A stretch of 64,000 nucleotides of DNA, from assembly GCA_905207705.1 (NCBI GenBank), contig CAJLMA010000005.1, positions 1-64,000 of the forward strand. The letters run 5' to 3'. Made by a program: the position numbers and the translations under genes. This document shows, one piece after another, positions 27,765 to 36,495 of this stretch (position 1 is its first letter; each line of letters starts with the position of its first letter). The DNA is from an uncultured Prevotellaceae bacterium (GTDB taxonomy: Bacteria; Bacteroidota; Bacteroidia; Bacteroidales; Muribaculaceae). The notes under the pieces were generated by a model. That model worked only from the letters and a program-made list of their open reading frames with translations, did not search any database and was not told where the DNA came from.

Positions 27765-29906
27765 TTATGGTACTATAACAACCTTTTGGACTGTATTTCC
27801 TGTCTTTATGATATATATGCCTTCTGTATCAATGTCGAAGCTGTGATCTGTCGTTTCAAGGATGCACCTTCCGTTTATGTCAAAGACTTCTATCATGTCG
27901 GAATCGGCACCTGTTACGGTCACAGTGTGTCCGTCAGAAGTTATTTTCACGGCCTTGTTTGCCAAAGCTGCATCCACGCTGCTCAAGTCCAAGAAGAATG
28001 TTGCCGAGGTCTCGCCGTTCAAATCGAATGCCCGTCCATCGCCACCGATAAAGTAGGTTATCGTGAATGTGTATTCACCTTCGGTCAAGTAAGTGAATTC
28101 GTTGATATATTCAGTAACGTAGGCTTCATATTCAGCGCCTTTATCAAACGTGATTCCCTCGCTTCCCGATTTCACCGTTTCCCCTTCAGGGTTTAGAATT
28201 TCCCAATAGAAAGCACCGGAATCAACAATGTCGGATTCGTTGGTGATATTGATGGTGAAATCAAGATATTCGTCATAGGCCGGAGTGCCTGTAACAGTTA
28301 TCTTGTCGATGTTTACGGCATAGGTGGGAACATATAGCGTGGCCATGCCGTCGGCAATGGTGACCGATATTTTTTCGCTTGTCACGATGCGTTGCCAGTT
28401 GTCATATCCATCTTCCTTAGATACCAAGCGCAGTGCGTATGTGCCATCTTCAAGTCCGGCGAGTTGCCCGTCGATTGTGAATTCAGGTACTATTTCACCC
28501 TCTTCATCCTCCGAAATGTATTCAAGAGGCTCGGCTTCGGTTATTTCTTGCGCGATTTCGTCAAAAGTCTTGATTATGTTATCATCGCTGTCAAAAAGCG
28601 CAAACGTAATCTGGCCATTATACGCGACTCTGTTGAAGTTGAGCAATCCCCAGCAAGCGATGTCGAAGCTGCCATCTTGTGCCACTTGATCGGTGTCGAG
28701 TCGATATCTCACATAGTTACCGCTGGCCATGAAAATGTCATCGGCCAGCATCCACAGGTAACGTTGGGTTTTCACCACGGCCTGCTTGGTGCGTTCCGGC
28801 TCTAATGTGACGAAACTTTGGTGATAAATGAAACTAAACGATTCATCGCTTGTCGGATTCATGAAATCAATGTCGAAGTATCCGTTGCCTGTGCCACTCC
28901 AACCCCAATTGACATGTACGAAGTTGTTGGTGTCGAAACCATCTATGATAAATTGGTGACCGCCTCCGTATGAATCGGCACCGAACGACACCGGACGACC
29001 GTTTTCAACAATCTCGTTGTAAAGAGTGCCTATGAAATCATTGCGTGACATAGCATCGCGGTAATACAGAGCCGTATTATATTGAAAATGCTCGGCGATG
29101 GCGTATGGGATGTCAAAATCGTTGGCACCGCTTCCTTCAACGGCATAATCCATGTTTACCACATAACCGCAATCGCGGGCGAGTGTGGCCACTGCCAATG
29201 CCTGCTCGTCGGTAAAATCGTACTCAATCGAGCCGTCAGGATTCTCATTGACGTTGTATTCGTCAAGGATGTTTGGCCAATCGTAATCGGAATAGGTTAA
29301 TGTCAGTTCCCCATATAGCTCGTGTTCATAGGAATGGGGAATCAGAACCGAATTCTCGTCAACTGTCGGGTGTTCGGGCCATTTGTAATTATTCATAATC
29401 TGGGATAACGACGTTGCCACGCATCCTACCGGCACATTCACTTGCTCATCTTCGTCGAACGGGCAAAGGTTGTTGAACGGAACGTCTTGCCCCCATTTAG
29501 CTTTTACAAGCGGTTCAATGACAGGAGTGGCTGTCACCAAAGCTTTCTTGTAGGGCATCACAGAACCGTTGCGCATGTTTTTAACATAGGCAGAGTAGGA
29601 ATTCAGCCAAGACATCATGTTCTTGTTGCCGGCATCGAAACGACCTTCGTCGGAATAAGCCACCAATTCGGTCATTTCACTGTCTCCCGATACTATTACG
29701 AATCCACCGTCTTCGGTATTGAAAACATAGTATTCATTGTTGGCCGCTCCATTCGAGCTGACGTATTTCATCGATGAAGACTTTGCTCCGGCCACGCTTG
29801 CATATTTCGCTGCTATCGTTTGGGCTTCACCCAGACTTATCTGCCTTGCATTGGAAGAGAACACGGCAAAGGCTGCCGCAAGACATAGTATAAATTTTGT
29901 TTTCAT
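27765..29906 (-). CDS. C10 (streptopain-like) cysteine protease with T9SS sorting domain
   Basis: A 713-residue secreted protease. A signal peptide (KTKFILCLAAAFAVFSS) is followed by a pro-domain (GEAQTIAAKYASVA, then YYVFNTEDGGFVIVSGD) and the C10 catalytic domain. The nucleophile Cys is in VPVGCVATSLSQIMNNYKWP and the His in FVHVNWGWSGTGNGYFDID, both as in SpeB. Two or three Ig-like beta domains come next. A type A sorting domain ends the protein (VTVTGADSDMIEVFDINGRC to GIYIIKTGN). It is therefore a type IX cargo. A small lipoprotein gene lies 7 bases upstream in the same transcript. Confidence 0.93.
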   Translation of the reverse strand: MKTKFILCLAAAFAVFSSNARQISLGEAQTIAAKYASVAGAKSSSMKYVSSNGAANNEYYVFNTEDGGFVIVSGDSEMTELVAYSDEGRFDAGNKNMMSWLNSYSAYVKNMRNGSVMPYKKALVTATPVIEPLVKAKWGQDVPFNNLCPFDEDEQVNVPVGCVATSLSQIMNNYKWPEHPTVDENSVLIPHSYEHELYGELTLTYSDYDWPNILDEYNVNENPDGSIEYDFTDEQALAVATLARDCGYVVNMDYAVEGSGANDFDIPYAIAEHFQYNTALYYRDAMSRNDFIGTLYNEIVENGRPVSFGADSYGGGHQFIIDGFDTNNFVHVNWGWSGTGNGYFDIDFMNPTSDESFSFIYHQSFVTLEPERTKQAVVKTQRYLWMLADDIFMASGNYVRYRLDTDQVAQDGSFDIACWGLLNFNRVAYNGQITFALFDSDDNIIKTFDEIAQEITEAEPLEYISEDEEGEIVPEFTIDGQLAGLEDGTYALRLVSKEDGYDNWQRIVTSEKISVTIADGMATLYVPTYAVNIDKITVTGTPAYDEYLDFTINITNESDIVDSGAFYWEILNPEGETVKSGSEGITFDKGAEYEAYVTEYINEFTYLTEGEYTFTITYFIGGDGRAFDLNGETSATFFLDLSSVDAALANKAVKITSDGHTVTVTGADSDMIEVFDINGRCILETTDHSFDIDTEGIYIIKTGNTVQKVVIVP

Positions 29907-29913
29907 CCTTTTG

Positions 29914-30558
29914 TTATTGATTGTTTTGAGATTTAGAATTTAATTCAATAGTTCCGGTCACAACCTTTGGCTCATCGGCTTGCCTATCGTGGAAATATTG
30001 TAAAGCCTTGTCCTTTGGAACTGACAATTTCGAGAATGATGTGTAAAATTCAGATTTTATCTTGCCTTCTTCATTCAAGACATAAGTAAATACTTTGGCA
30101 GTTGCGATGTCATACAATCCGTCATCAGGCAGTGCTGCAACTTTTTCTTCGTTGACAGTGAAGCTGATGGAGGCTTCATATTGCATGCCTTCTTTTACAT
30201 CGGTGGCAATGTCATAGAATAAGAAATCGGTCTCGCGGGCTAACTGGTATCCATAAGTATATGATGTCAAGTAATAATCAAATAATTGGGCTTCTTCTGT
30301 CCCAAACATATTTTGGTCGGCACTATTAATATTGTAAGTTGTAGTCTTGTCGGATACCGGATTATAAATGGAAAGTTCCACATCTACGAATTTTAACCAG
30401 TCGTTAGGCATCCACATGCTGTATACGAGCGTGTAGGTGTGTTTCTCTTCAGGGGTTGGATCTTTGCCTCCTCCCGGTTCATCCTCATTGTTTTCACCGC
30501 AGGCGGTAAGGCTCATTGCAATTGCAAACATAAAAAACGGTAGAAATAATTTTTTCAT
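29914..30558 (-). CDS. Lipoprotein upstream of the C10 protease, possible inhibitor or partner
   Basis: A 214-residue lipoprotein with lipobox SLTACGENN, then a Gly/Pro/Asp-rich linker (EDEPGGGKDPTPEEK). The rest is beta-rich and polar; I recognise no named domain. It is the first gene of the transcript and the protease follows 7 bases later. C10 proteases elsewhere are often paired with small inhibitor genes (Spi next to SpeB; lipoprotein inhibitors beside Bacteroides C10 proteases). By analogy this may be an inhibitor or surface tether, but no sequence motif proves it. Confidence 0.6.
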   Translation of the reverse strand: MKKLFLPFFMFAIAMSLTACGENNEDEPGGGKDPTPEEKHTYTLVYSMWMPNDWLKFVDVELSIYNPVSDKTTTYNINSADQNMFGTEEAQLFDYYLTSYTYGYQLARETDFLFYDIATDVKEGMQYEASISFTVNEEKVAALPDDGLYDIATAKVFTYVLNEEGKIKSEFYTSFSKLSVPKDKALQYFHDRQADEPKVVTGTIELNSKSQNNQ

Positions 30559-30581
30559 TTTGTAAAGTTTTTGATTCTTTA

Positions 30582-30589
30582 CAAAATTA
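30582..30589 (-). promoter_or_regulatory. -7 promoter box for the lipoprotein-C10 protease operon
   Basis: Minus-strand TAATTTTG, about 23 bases before ATG 30558. No -33 match. Confidence 0.5.
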
Positions 30590-30663
30590 TTACAAGCCGG
30601 TTAATTGGATTAAAATCTACCGAATCGGTTTCTATATTTTTGTCACAGGATTCTCTACTTTTT

Positions 30664-32376
30664 TCATAATTGCCTGTTGGATAGGTTCTTTATGAAAACA
30701 GATGGCGTGAGCCCGAATTTTTTCTTAAATGATTTGTAGAATTGCGCGTTCGACATTCCGACGCTTTGGGCTATGGCTTCGATGGTATAATTGGGATTGT
30801 TTTTGAGTAACGCCACGGCATGTTCCATACGCTTGTTGTTAATGTATTCGGAGAACGACATCCCGGCATGGTCTTTGAACAACTGTGAGAATTTGTTTTT
30901 CTGTATGTGTGCCATCCGTATTATGTCGTCCCTTGACAACTCAGGGTCGAGCAGCAACTTTTTATCGCGCAGCAGTATTTCTATGCGTTCGAAGTCTTCG
31001 TTGACCGACGTTTTCTCATCGGCATTTTCGTTGCATGTTTCTTGTGTGAGGCTTGCATCCGTCTCTGTTATTAATTTCTCCTTGCTTTCGATGAGTTCTT
31101 CGATGGTGGAGGTCAATATGCGGTTTTTCTCTTTTATTGCACGACGGTTCCTGTATATAAGCAGGATAGCGACTACCAGTACAAGAGCTATCGTTGAGAT
31201 TGTCCATAACAGGATGTTGCGTACATGAAGCTGTGCCGTGCCTTTGGCAATTTTCAAGTCTTTGTCATTGAGGTCGTATATTGCAGCCAGTTCTATTGCC
31301 GCGCTTCTTTGTTCACGTTCTTTCAGGCTGTCGCGCAACAAAGCCAGCTTGGCAAAATTAATGGCTGCATTTTTGTATTTGCCTTGTTCGAAATAGGCTT
31401 TGCCGAGCGAATGCAGAATGGATGCCATGTAGTAGTTGATTGTGTCACCCTTGTCGTAGTATTCCTTTCTTCTTTTTTCATTCAACTGGATGGCTTCTTT
31501 GTAACGTCCTCGTTTCAGCAGGTATGGAACAATCAAATAGTTGTCCTTGTCGTTGCTTAATGAAAGGAACTTGTCATAGTATTCGTCGGCTTCGGCCGTG
31601 CGCCCGAGACGAGCAAGCGTGACAGCGCGGTTGGCATATAGATTTTTCAGTTCCTTTTCCTTTAATCCTGATATTGGCGTTACATTGTCGTTATCGTTGT
31701 CGGTCGTTATTATTTCTTCAAGCTTGTCAAGGGCTGCAAGTGCATCTTCAAGCCGTTCGTCCCATAACAGATATAATATTATCGTATTGTAGTAGTAGCT
31801 CAGGTTGTCGTATTTCAATTCATAGTTGGAGTCATCCATGATTTTTAATGCATCGTTGAAATATCCGTATGCCCGTTCTTTTTCTCCTTGGTAATATATC
31901 ATTTTCCCGAGTTCGAATAAGGCAGTGGAATACATTGCCGCATCGTCTGATTCTTTTGATTTCTCAAGTAGCAATTCGACACACTTCTTTTTCTGTGCGT
32001 CAAGTTTCAAGTAGTCATAGCAAGAAATGAGCCTGTGCAGCACTTTCATTTCGTTGCTTGTTGAAAGCCTTACGGAGTCGGAGTCTAAAGCACGATTGTA
32101 GAATTTCAATGCTATGTAAGGATGCCCGGTATTGTAGTACAAGTCGCCTTCGGTAATGTCGAGCGTGTATGTCGGCAACTTTTCGGCTTCACGCAGTTCT
32201 TTCATTAAAAGGCTTGCCTTATTGAAGTCGGTGAAAGTGTATTTATAAACAGAATCTTCGCTTATTGTATTGATATTTAATGATATATCCTCTTCTGTGG
32301 CATGAGCGAATGATGCATTAGCCAATGCGAATAATGCTATGCAAAATGTAATGTATTTACCGATTATTTTTTTCAT
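30664..32376 (-). CDS. TPR-containing transmembrane AraC-type regulator
   Basis: A 570-residue one-protein sensor-regulator. An export signal (KKIIGKYITFCIALFALANA) leads into a periplasmic domain of about 350 residues with TPR helices (DLYYNTGHPYIALKFYNRAL, SILHSLGKAYFEQGKYKNAA). One transmembrane helix near residue 395-415 (ILLWTISTIALVLVVAILLI) is followed by a coiled coil. The C-terminal 100 residues are an AraC DNA-binding domain (GMSFSEYINNKRMEHAVALL, then YTIEAIAQSVGMSNAQFYKS). It lies directly upstream of the protease operon in the same direction, so it may control it; that is inferred. It has its own promoter with almost no leader. Confidence 0.85.
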   Translation of the reverse strand: MKKIIGKYITFCIALFALANASFAHATEEDISLNINTISEDSVYKYTFTDFNKASLLMKELREAEKLPTYTLDITEGDLYYNTGHPYIALKFYNRALDSDSVRLSTSNEMKVLHRLISCYDYLKLDAQKKKCVELLLEKSKESDDAAMYSTALFELGKMIYYQGEKERAYGYFNDALKIMDDSNYELKYDNLSYYYNTIILYLLWDERLEDALAALDKLEEIITTDNDNDNVTPISGLKEKELKNLYANRAVTLARLGRTAEADEYYDKFLSLSNDKDNYLIVPYLLKRGRYKEAIQLNEKRRKEYYDKGDTINYYMASILHSLGKAYFEQGKYKNAAINFAKLALLRDSLKEREQRSAAIELAAIYDLNDKDLKIAKGTAQLHVRNILLWTISTIALVLVVAILLIYRNRRAIKEKNRILTSTIEELIESKEKLITETDASLTQETCNENADEKTSVNEDFERIEILLRDKKLLLDPELSRDDIIRMAHIQKNKFSQLFKDHAGMSFSEYINNKRMEHAVALLKNNPNYTIEAIAQSVGMSNAQFYKSFKKKFGLTPSVFIKNLSNRQL

Positions 32377-32383
32377 GACGTAT

Positions 32384-32391
32384 CAAAGGTA
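32384..32391 (-). promoter_or_regulatory. -7 promoter box for the TPR-AraC regulator
   Basis: Minus-strand TACCTTTG ends 8 bases before ATG 32376, so the leader is only about 3-5 nt. Confidence 0.6.
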
Positions 32392-32482
32392 GTAAAAGTT
32401 GAATGTAATTGGAAAAATGGGCTTGCTTATTTTAGAGAAAGTCCAGGATAGCTGTGTATGTGAATGGTTAATATGGTTTAAA

Positions 32483-33163
32483 CTACTGTTGCGAACAGAA
32501 CATGTTTTTATTTTCGGCCATCTTCATGAGAGTGAAAATGGATTCACGGCCATTGTTCATGAGCAGGTCGAGGATGCTCAAGTCGGGAATGAACCCATGC
32601 CGGGATGCCCAAATGTTGTAGTAAGGCAGATCGGCGATGCCTGCAATGTCGTCGTGGTTCTTGCTGCCAACCGATTCCCGAAGGTCGGTGCAGGCAATTG
32701 CCTTATAGCCTATTTCGGCAAGGCTTAATGAGACCGGCAGGTCGAGAAATTCGCATATCACCTCATGCATGGCTATGTTGAAGTCGAGAAGCCACTTGTC
32801 GGCACGGTTGTATATGCGTTTCAAGTCATCTTCGATGTACTCAAAGAAAGGGGTTTTGCCATAGGCCGAAAATATCGCGCCCCAATGGATGCGCCGCCAG
32901 TCCCCATGTCCCGATATTTTCAAGTCGCGTATCGTCAACTTGTGGTCGATGTCGGTGCATTTTTCGATTGGTATGACAAGAGTTTGAACGCCGTTAGCCC
33001 CAAGGATGCGGCAATGGTTGTGTTTCCAAGAGTGCTTGCCTATATGCTCGGCGGCATCGATGACACCGTTACCGGCTGCCATCAATGCCGCATAGTATCT
33101 AACGCTTCCCAAGTATGCGCTTCCGAATACCGGGAGTACTTTTTGTGTCAAGTTGTCATTCAT
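32483..33163 (-). CDS. WbqC-like family protein
   Basis: A 226-residue cytoplasmic protein. It matches the WbqC family: LPVFGSAYLGSVRYYAALMA, HSWKHNHCRILGANGVQTLV, KISGHGDWRRIHWGAIFSAY, and YGKTPFFEYIEDDL. Some relatives lie in O-antigen and glycan clusters and are proposed to act on aminosugars, but no reaction is firmly known. Here it is the last gene of dapB-lepB-WbqC, 12 bases after lepB, an order I recall from other Bacteroidetes. Confidence 0.85.
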   Translation of the reverse strand: MNDNLTQKVLPVFGSAYLGSVRYYAALMAAGNGVIDAAEHIGKHSWKHNHCRILGANGVQTLVIPIEKCTDIDHKLTIRDLKISGHGDWRRIHWGAIFSAYGKTPFFEYIEDDLKRIYNRADKWLLDFNIAMHEVICEFLDLPVSLSLAEIGYKAIACTDLRESVGSKNHDDIAGIADLPYYNIWASRHGFIPDLSILDLLMNNGRESIFTLMKMAENKNMFCSQQ

Positions 33164-33175
33164 GCCGCCACGCGA

Positions 33176-34645
33176 TTATTTGTCGGGATTGGCATCTTTG
33201 AAGAATCTGTTCCAGCGTATTCCTTTGTCCTTGTCGATCGACATTATTACGAACATAGGAGAGCCTACGATGTGGTCTTCGGGTACGAATCCCCAATACC
33301 TCGAGTCGGCCGACATGTCGCGGTTGTCGCCCATCATCCAGTAGTAATCCATTTTGAACGTGTAGCTCGATGTTTCTACCCCGTTTATGAAAATCTTTCC
33401 GTCGCGCACTTCGAGCGAGTTTCCCTCGTAGTTTTTTATGGCACGTTCATATAAAGGAAGGTTGTCGAGAGAAAGGTTGAGCGATTCGCCTTTCTTTGGA
33501 ATCCAAATAGGACCGTAATTAGCGCGGGTCCATCCATAATCGTGAGAAATCGGGTACACGTTTATCATCTCTTGTGTCGGGATGGGTATAATATTGGTAA
33601 TCCACGTCATCTTCTTCATTGTTTCGCGCATCTCCCGAGTGAGCGGCAGTTGGTAGATGGGAGGAACAGTCCCATTAGGGTTGACGGTGAGGCCGATGCT
33701 CATCACGCCAAGTTTTTCTTCATTGCGCGTGATGGGAATCAATGTGCGGTCATCTACGCTGATTCCGAGCAGTTCCCAAGTGGCATCGTCTATCATCCTG
33801 CCGTCGGTCTGCACGAAGTAGTTGTATTGTACATTTTCAGGCTCGGGCAGTGGCTTGCCGTCGATGTAGATGATGTTTTCCTTTATTTGCAATGTTTCGC
33901 CCGGCAGTCCAACGGCACGTTTCACATAATTCTCCCTGCGGTCGACAGGACGATATATTATGTCGCCATATTTTTCTTTGTTTGCCCACACGGCGTTGCG
34001 TCCTCCTGGCTCGATGGCGCACAAAGTGTAATAGTCGGGATTTTGTATTTTCAAGGCTACTGTGTCGCCTGCCGGATAGTTGAACACCACGATGTCATAG
34101 CGTTCCACGTTTCTGAACCCTTTGAGCCTGTGATAGTCCCATTGCGGCCAGTCGATATACGACTTGCAATTGAGGATTGGTATGGTGTGTTGCGCAAGTG
34201 GAAAGTGCAGCGGCGTGTTTGGCACGCGGGGCCCGTAAATCATCTTGTTAACCCACAAGTAATCGCCAACAAGCAATGTCTTTTCGAGCGAAGAAGATGG
34301 TATCTTGTAGTTTTGGCCTATGTAAATGAAGATGAAATACACCAACACGAGAGCATAAACTATCGCGTCGACCCATCCCATGACGAACCTGAGCGTCTTG
34401 TTGTCGCTTTTCCTCCACCAATCCAATGGGATGTAGTGCGTGAGGTAAATGTCGGCCAGCAGTGGCAGGAACAGGATAACCCACCATGAGCCGAGCCATA
34501 TCACCCAAAGGACATATATTAAAGCCACGATGCCAAATCTTATCCATCGTGTTTTCTTCACTCTTTCAAGTCGTTGTCTCAGTGTTCCTCCTTCTGCCGG
34601 AATTGATGCCGAAGCAGTATTGTCATGTGTGTTTTTATTTGACAT
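33176..34645 (-). CDS. lepB: Signal peptidase I
   Basis: A 489-residue inner-membrane protease that removes signal peptides of exported proteins. Two N-terminal membrane regions (IRFGIVALIYVLWVIWLGSW and WVDAIVYALVLVYFIFIYIG) precede the catalytic part. The nucleophile Ser is in KIPSSSLEKTLLVGD and the base Lys in NYVKRAVGLPGETL. The C-terminal box YWMMGDNRDMSADSRYWGFV is diagnostic. It is far longer than E. coli LepB because of an insert between the Lys box and the GDNR box, as usual in Bacteroidetes. It lies 15 bases after dapB. Confidence 0.94.
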   Translation of the reverse strand: MSNKNTHDNTASASIPAEGGTLRQRLERVKKTRWIRFGIVALIYVLWVIWLGSWWVILFLPLLADIYLTHYIPLDWWRKSDNKTLRFVMGWVDAIVYALVLVYFIFIYIGQNYKIPSSSLEKTLLVGDYLWVNKMIYGPRVPNTPLHFPLAQHTIPILNCKSYIDWPQWDYHRLKGFRNVERYDIVVFNYPAGDTVALKIQNPDYYTLCAIEPGGRNAVWANKEKYGDIIYRPVDRRENYVKRAVGLPGETLQIKENIIYIDGKPLPEPENVQYNYFVQTDGRMIDDATWELLGISVDDRTLIPITRNEEKLGVMSIGLTVNPNGTVPPIYQLPLTREMRETMKKMTWITNIIPIPTQEMINVYPISHDYGWTRANYGPIWIPKKGESLNLSLDNLPLYERAIKNYEGNSLEVRDGKIFINGVETSSYTFKMDYYWMMGDNRDMSADSRYWGFVPEDHIVGSPMFVIMSIDKDKGIRWNRFFKDANPDK

Positions 34646-34660
34646 TTCTGTTAAGTGAAA

Positions 34661-35380
34661 TTAAAAGTGCAACATGTCTTCCATGCCGAAGAATCCGCTT
34701 TTATCCTTCAGCCATTCGGCGGCCACTACGGCTCCGAGTGCGAAACCTTCGCGGCTGAAAGCCTCGTGCGATATGGTTATCTTGTCGACAGGTGACGTGT
34801 ATCGTATTATATGCGTGCCAGGCACTTCGCCAATGCGTTCATGTGCAATGTTTATCTCGTTGACTTTAGGCTCGCCGCTTTCGGTCCAAGCGTCTTTGCG
34901 GTCAATATTTTCCATTATGCCTTGTGCAAGTGTCAAGGCAGTTCCGCTTGGGTGGTCGAGCTTGTGGATGTGATGTATTTCGGTCATGTCCACGTCATAT
35001 TGGCCGAATCCGTTCATCAGGCGGGCCAAATACTTATTCAAGGCGAAGAATATGTTCACGCCAATGCTGAAGTTGGAGGAATAGAAGAATGCTATTCCTT
35101 CACGGTTTCCGAATTCGGCTTGCAACTTAGGAATGTCGGCCGTCCATCCGGTACTGCCAGAAATGACTTTCATTCCGCAGGCAAGAGCCTTCTTGCAATT
35201 TTCAAATGCCGTTGATGGTGTGGTGAATTCTATTACCACGTCGGCCGAAGCGAATGCTTCTCCGCCTATTTCGTCACAGTTGTCCGTGTCGATTTTGCAC
35301 ACTATCTCATGGCCGCGCTGCAATGCTATTTTTTCAATTGCATGGCCCATTTTGCCATAACCAATCAATGCTATTTTCAT
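34661..35380 (-). CDS. dapB: 4-hydroxy-tetrahydrodipicolinate reductase
   Basis: A 239-residue NAD(P)H enzyme of lysine and meso-diaminopimelate synthesis. The nucleotide-binding site is IALIGYGKMGHAIEKIA. The active site is TEIHHIHKLDHPSGTALTLA, with the catalytic His and the Lys. ATG 35380 is chosen because it begins the Rossmann strand directly and a -7 box lies 24 bases upstream; the longer open frame has no homology character. It is first in dapB-lepB-WbqC. Confidence 0.94.
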   Translation of the reverse strand: MKIALIGYGKMGHAIEKIALQRGHEIVCKIDTDNCDEIGGEAFASADVVIEFTTPSTAFENCKKALACGMKVISGSTGWTADIPKLQAEFGNREGIAFFYSSNFSIGVNIFFALNKYLARLMNGFGQYDVDMTEIHHIHKLDHPSGTALTLAQGIMENIDRKDAWTESGEPKVNEINIAHERIGEVPGTHIIRYTSPVDKITISHEAFSREGFALGAVVAAEWLKDKSGFFGMEDMLHF

Positions 35381-35403
35381 TCGTCCAAGCGTATATCTTC
35401 TGG

Positions 35404-35411
35404 CAAAGATA
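35404..35411 (-). promoter_or_regulatory. -7 promoter box for the dapB operon
   Basis: Minus-strand TATCTTTG followed by CC, about 20 nt of leader. It is divergent from and only 45 bases away from the GSCFA promoter. Confidence 0.6.
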
Positions 35412-35432
35412 GTGATGTTTTCTCGAAATGTT

Positions 35433-35463
35433 TTGTGATTGCTGCAAGTTTTTAATAAATTTG
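35433..35463 (+). promoter_or_regulatory. Complete promoter for the GSCFA-murF/alr operon
   Basis: TTG at 35433-35435, 20-bp spacer, TAAATTTG at 35456-35463. Both elements and the spacing fit the Bacteroidetes housekeeping promoter. The leader is about 40 nt. Confidence 0.75.
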
Positions 35464-35505
35464 TGATAATACAAAGCGCGAAAGCATCAAAAAGAAACAT
35501 ATTGC

Positions 35506-36486
35506 ATGGAATTCAGGACTGTAGTAAATACAAAAGGAGCTTGTGGCAAGTTGCTCATGCACAATTCCCGAGTCATGATGCTGGGTTCATGTTTTTCGGA
35601 CAACATGGGGCAGCGTCTTGCCAAAGGGTTGGTGAATGTTATGGTCAACCCTTTTGGAACCACTTACAATCCGTTTTCCATGACGAGCTGCATACGCCGG
35701 CTGGTCGAAGCCAAGAAGGTGACGGTCGGGGAGTTATTCATGTCGAATGGCCTGTGGCACAGTTTTATGTTCCATTCTAAATTTTCGGGTTCCGACCAGC
35801 AATCCACGCTCGATACCATGAATGCGAGCATTATAGCCGGACATGAGCACTTGTCGAATTGCAGCCATGTGTTCATGACGCTTGGCACCGCTTATACATA
35901 TTCGCTTGTCGATGACGGCATGGTTGTCAATAACTGCCATAAGTTGCCTGCATCGACATTCCTGCGCCGGTTGCGCGGCGTGGATGAAGTGCGTGACGCG
36001 CTTGAAGATGCCGTTACGGCATTGCATGAGTTCAACAGAGATGCGGCAGTCGTGTTGACAGTGAGCCCGATAAGGCATTTGGCTGACGGACTTGAGATGA
36101 ACCAATTGAGCAAAAGCACATTGCTGGTAGCTGCTCATGAAGTGGCTTCGCGCCATGCCGATTATTGCACATATTTTCCTTCTTATGAAATAATGATGGA
36201 CGACTTGCGCGACTATCGGTTTTATGCTCCCGACATGACGCACCCGAGCGATGTGGCAGTCGATTACATTTGGGAAAAATTCAAGGATGCTTTCTTCGAC
36301 AATAAAGAGCGGGCAAAGGTAGAGCAATGCGAACGATTTTCGCGACGCTTGTCGCACCGTGTCATGAGCGACAATCAAGAAGCCGCCGAACGCTTCAGGC
36401 GAGAAACCCGCAATGCGCTTGAACAGCTCGTAGGGCAGTATCCTTATCTTGTGGAGATGGAATTAATAAAACAGATTCTTAATTGA
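35506..36486 (+). CDS. GSCFA domain protein
   Basis: A 326-residue protein named for its motif, here MLGSCFSDNMGQRLAKG near residue 25. Other family marks are VNPFGTTYNPFS, HVFMTLGTAYTY, LTVSPIRHLADG and the C-terminal DMTHPSDVAVDYIWEKF. The layout (early Ser, late Asp/His in DMTHPSD) suggests an SGNH-like hydrolase fold, but the substrate is not known to me. No signal peptide. It lies 9 bases before the murF-alr fusion, so a link with cell-wall building is plausible. Confidence 0.88.
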   Translation: MEFRTVVNTKGACGKLLMHNSRVMMLGSCFSDNMGQRLAKGLVNVMVNPFGTTYNPFSMTSCIRRLVEAKKVTVGELFMSNGLWHSFMFHSKFSGSDQQSTLDTMNASIIAGHEHLSNCSHVFMTLGTAYTYSLVDDGMVVNNCHKLPASTFLRRLRGVDEVRDALEDAVTALHEFNRDAAVVLTVSPIRHLADGLEMNQLSKSTLLVAAHEVASRHADYCTYFPSYEIMMDDLRDYRFYAPDMTHPSDVAVDYIWEKFKDAFFDNKERAKVEQCERFSRRLSHRVMSDNQEAAERFRRETRNALEQLVGQYPYLVEMELIKQILN

Positions 36487-36495
36487 CAGAAGGTC

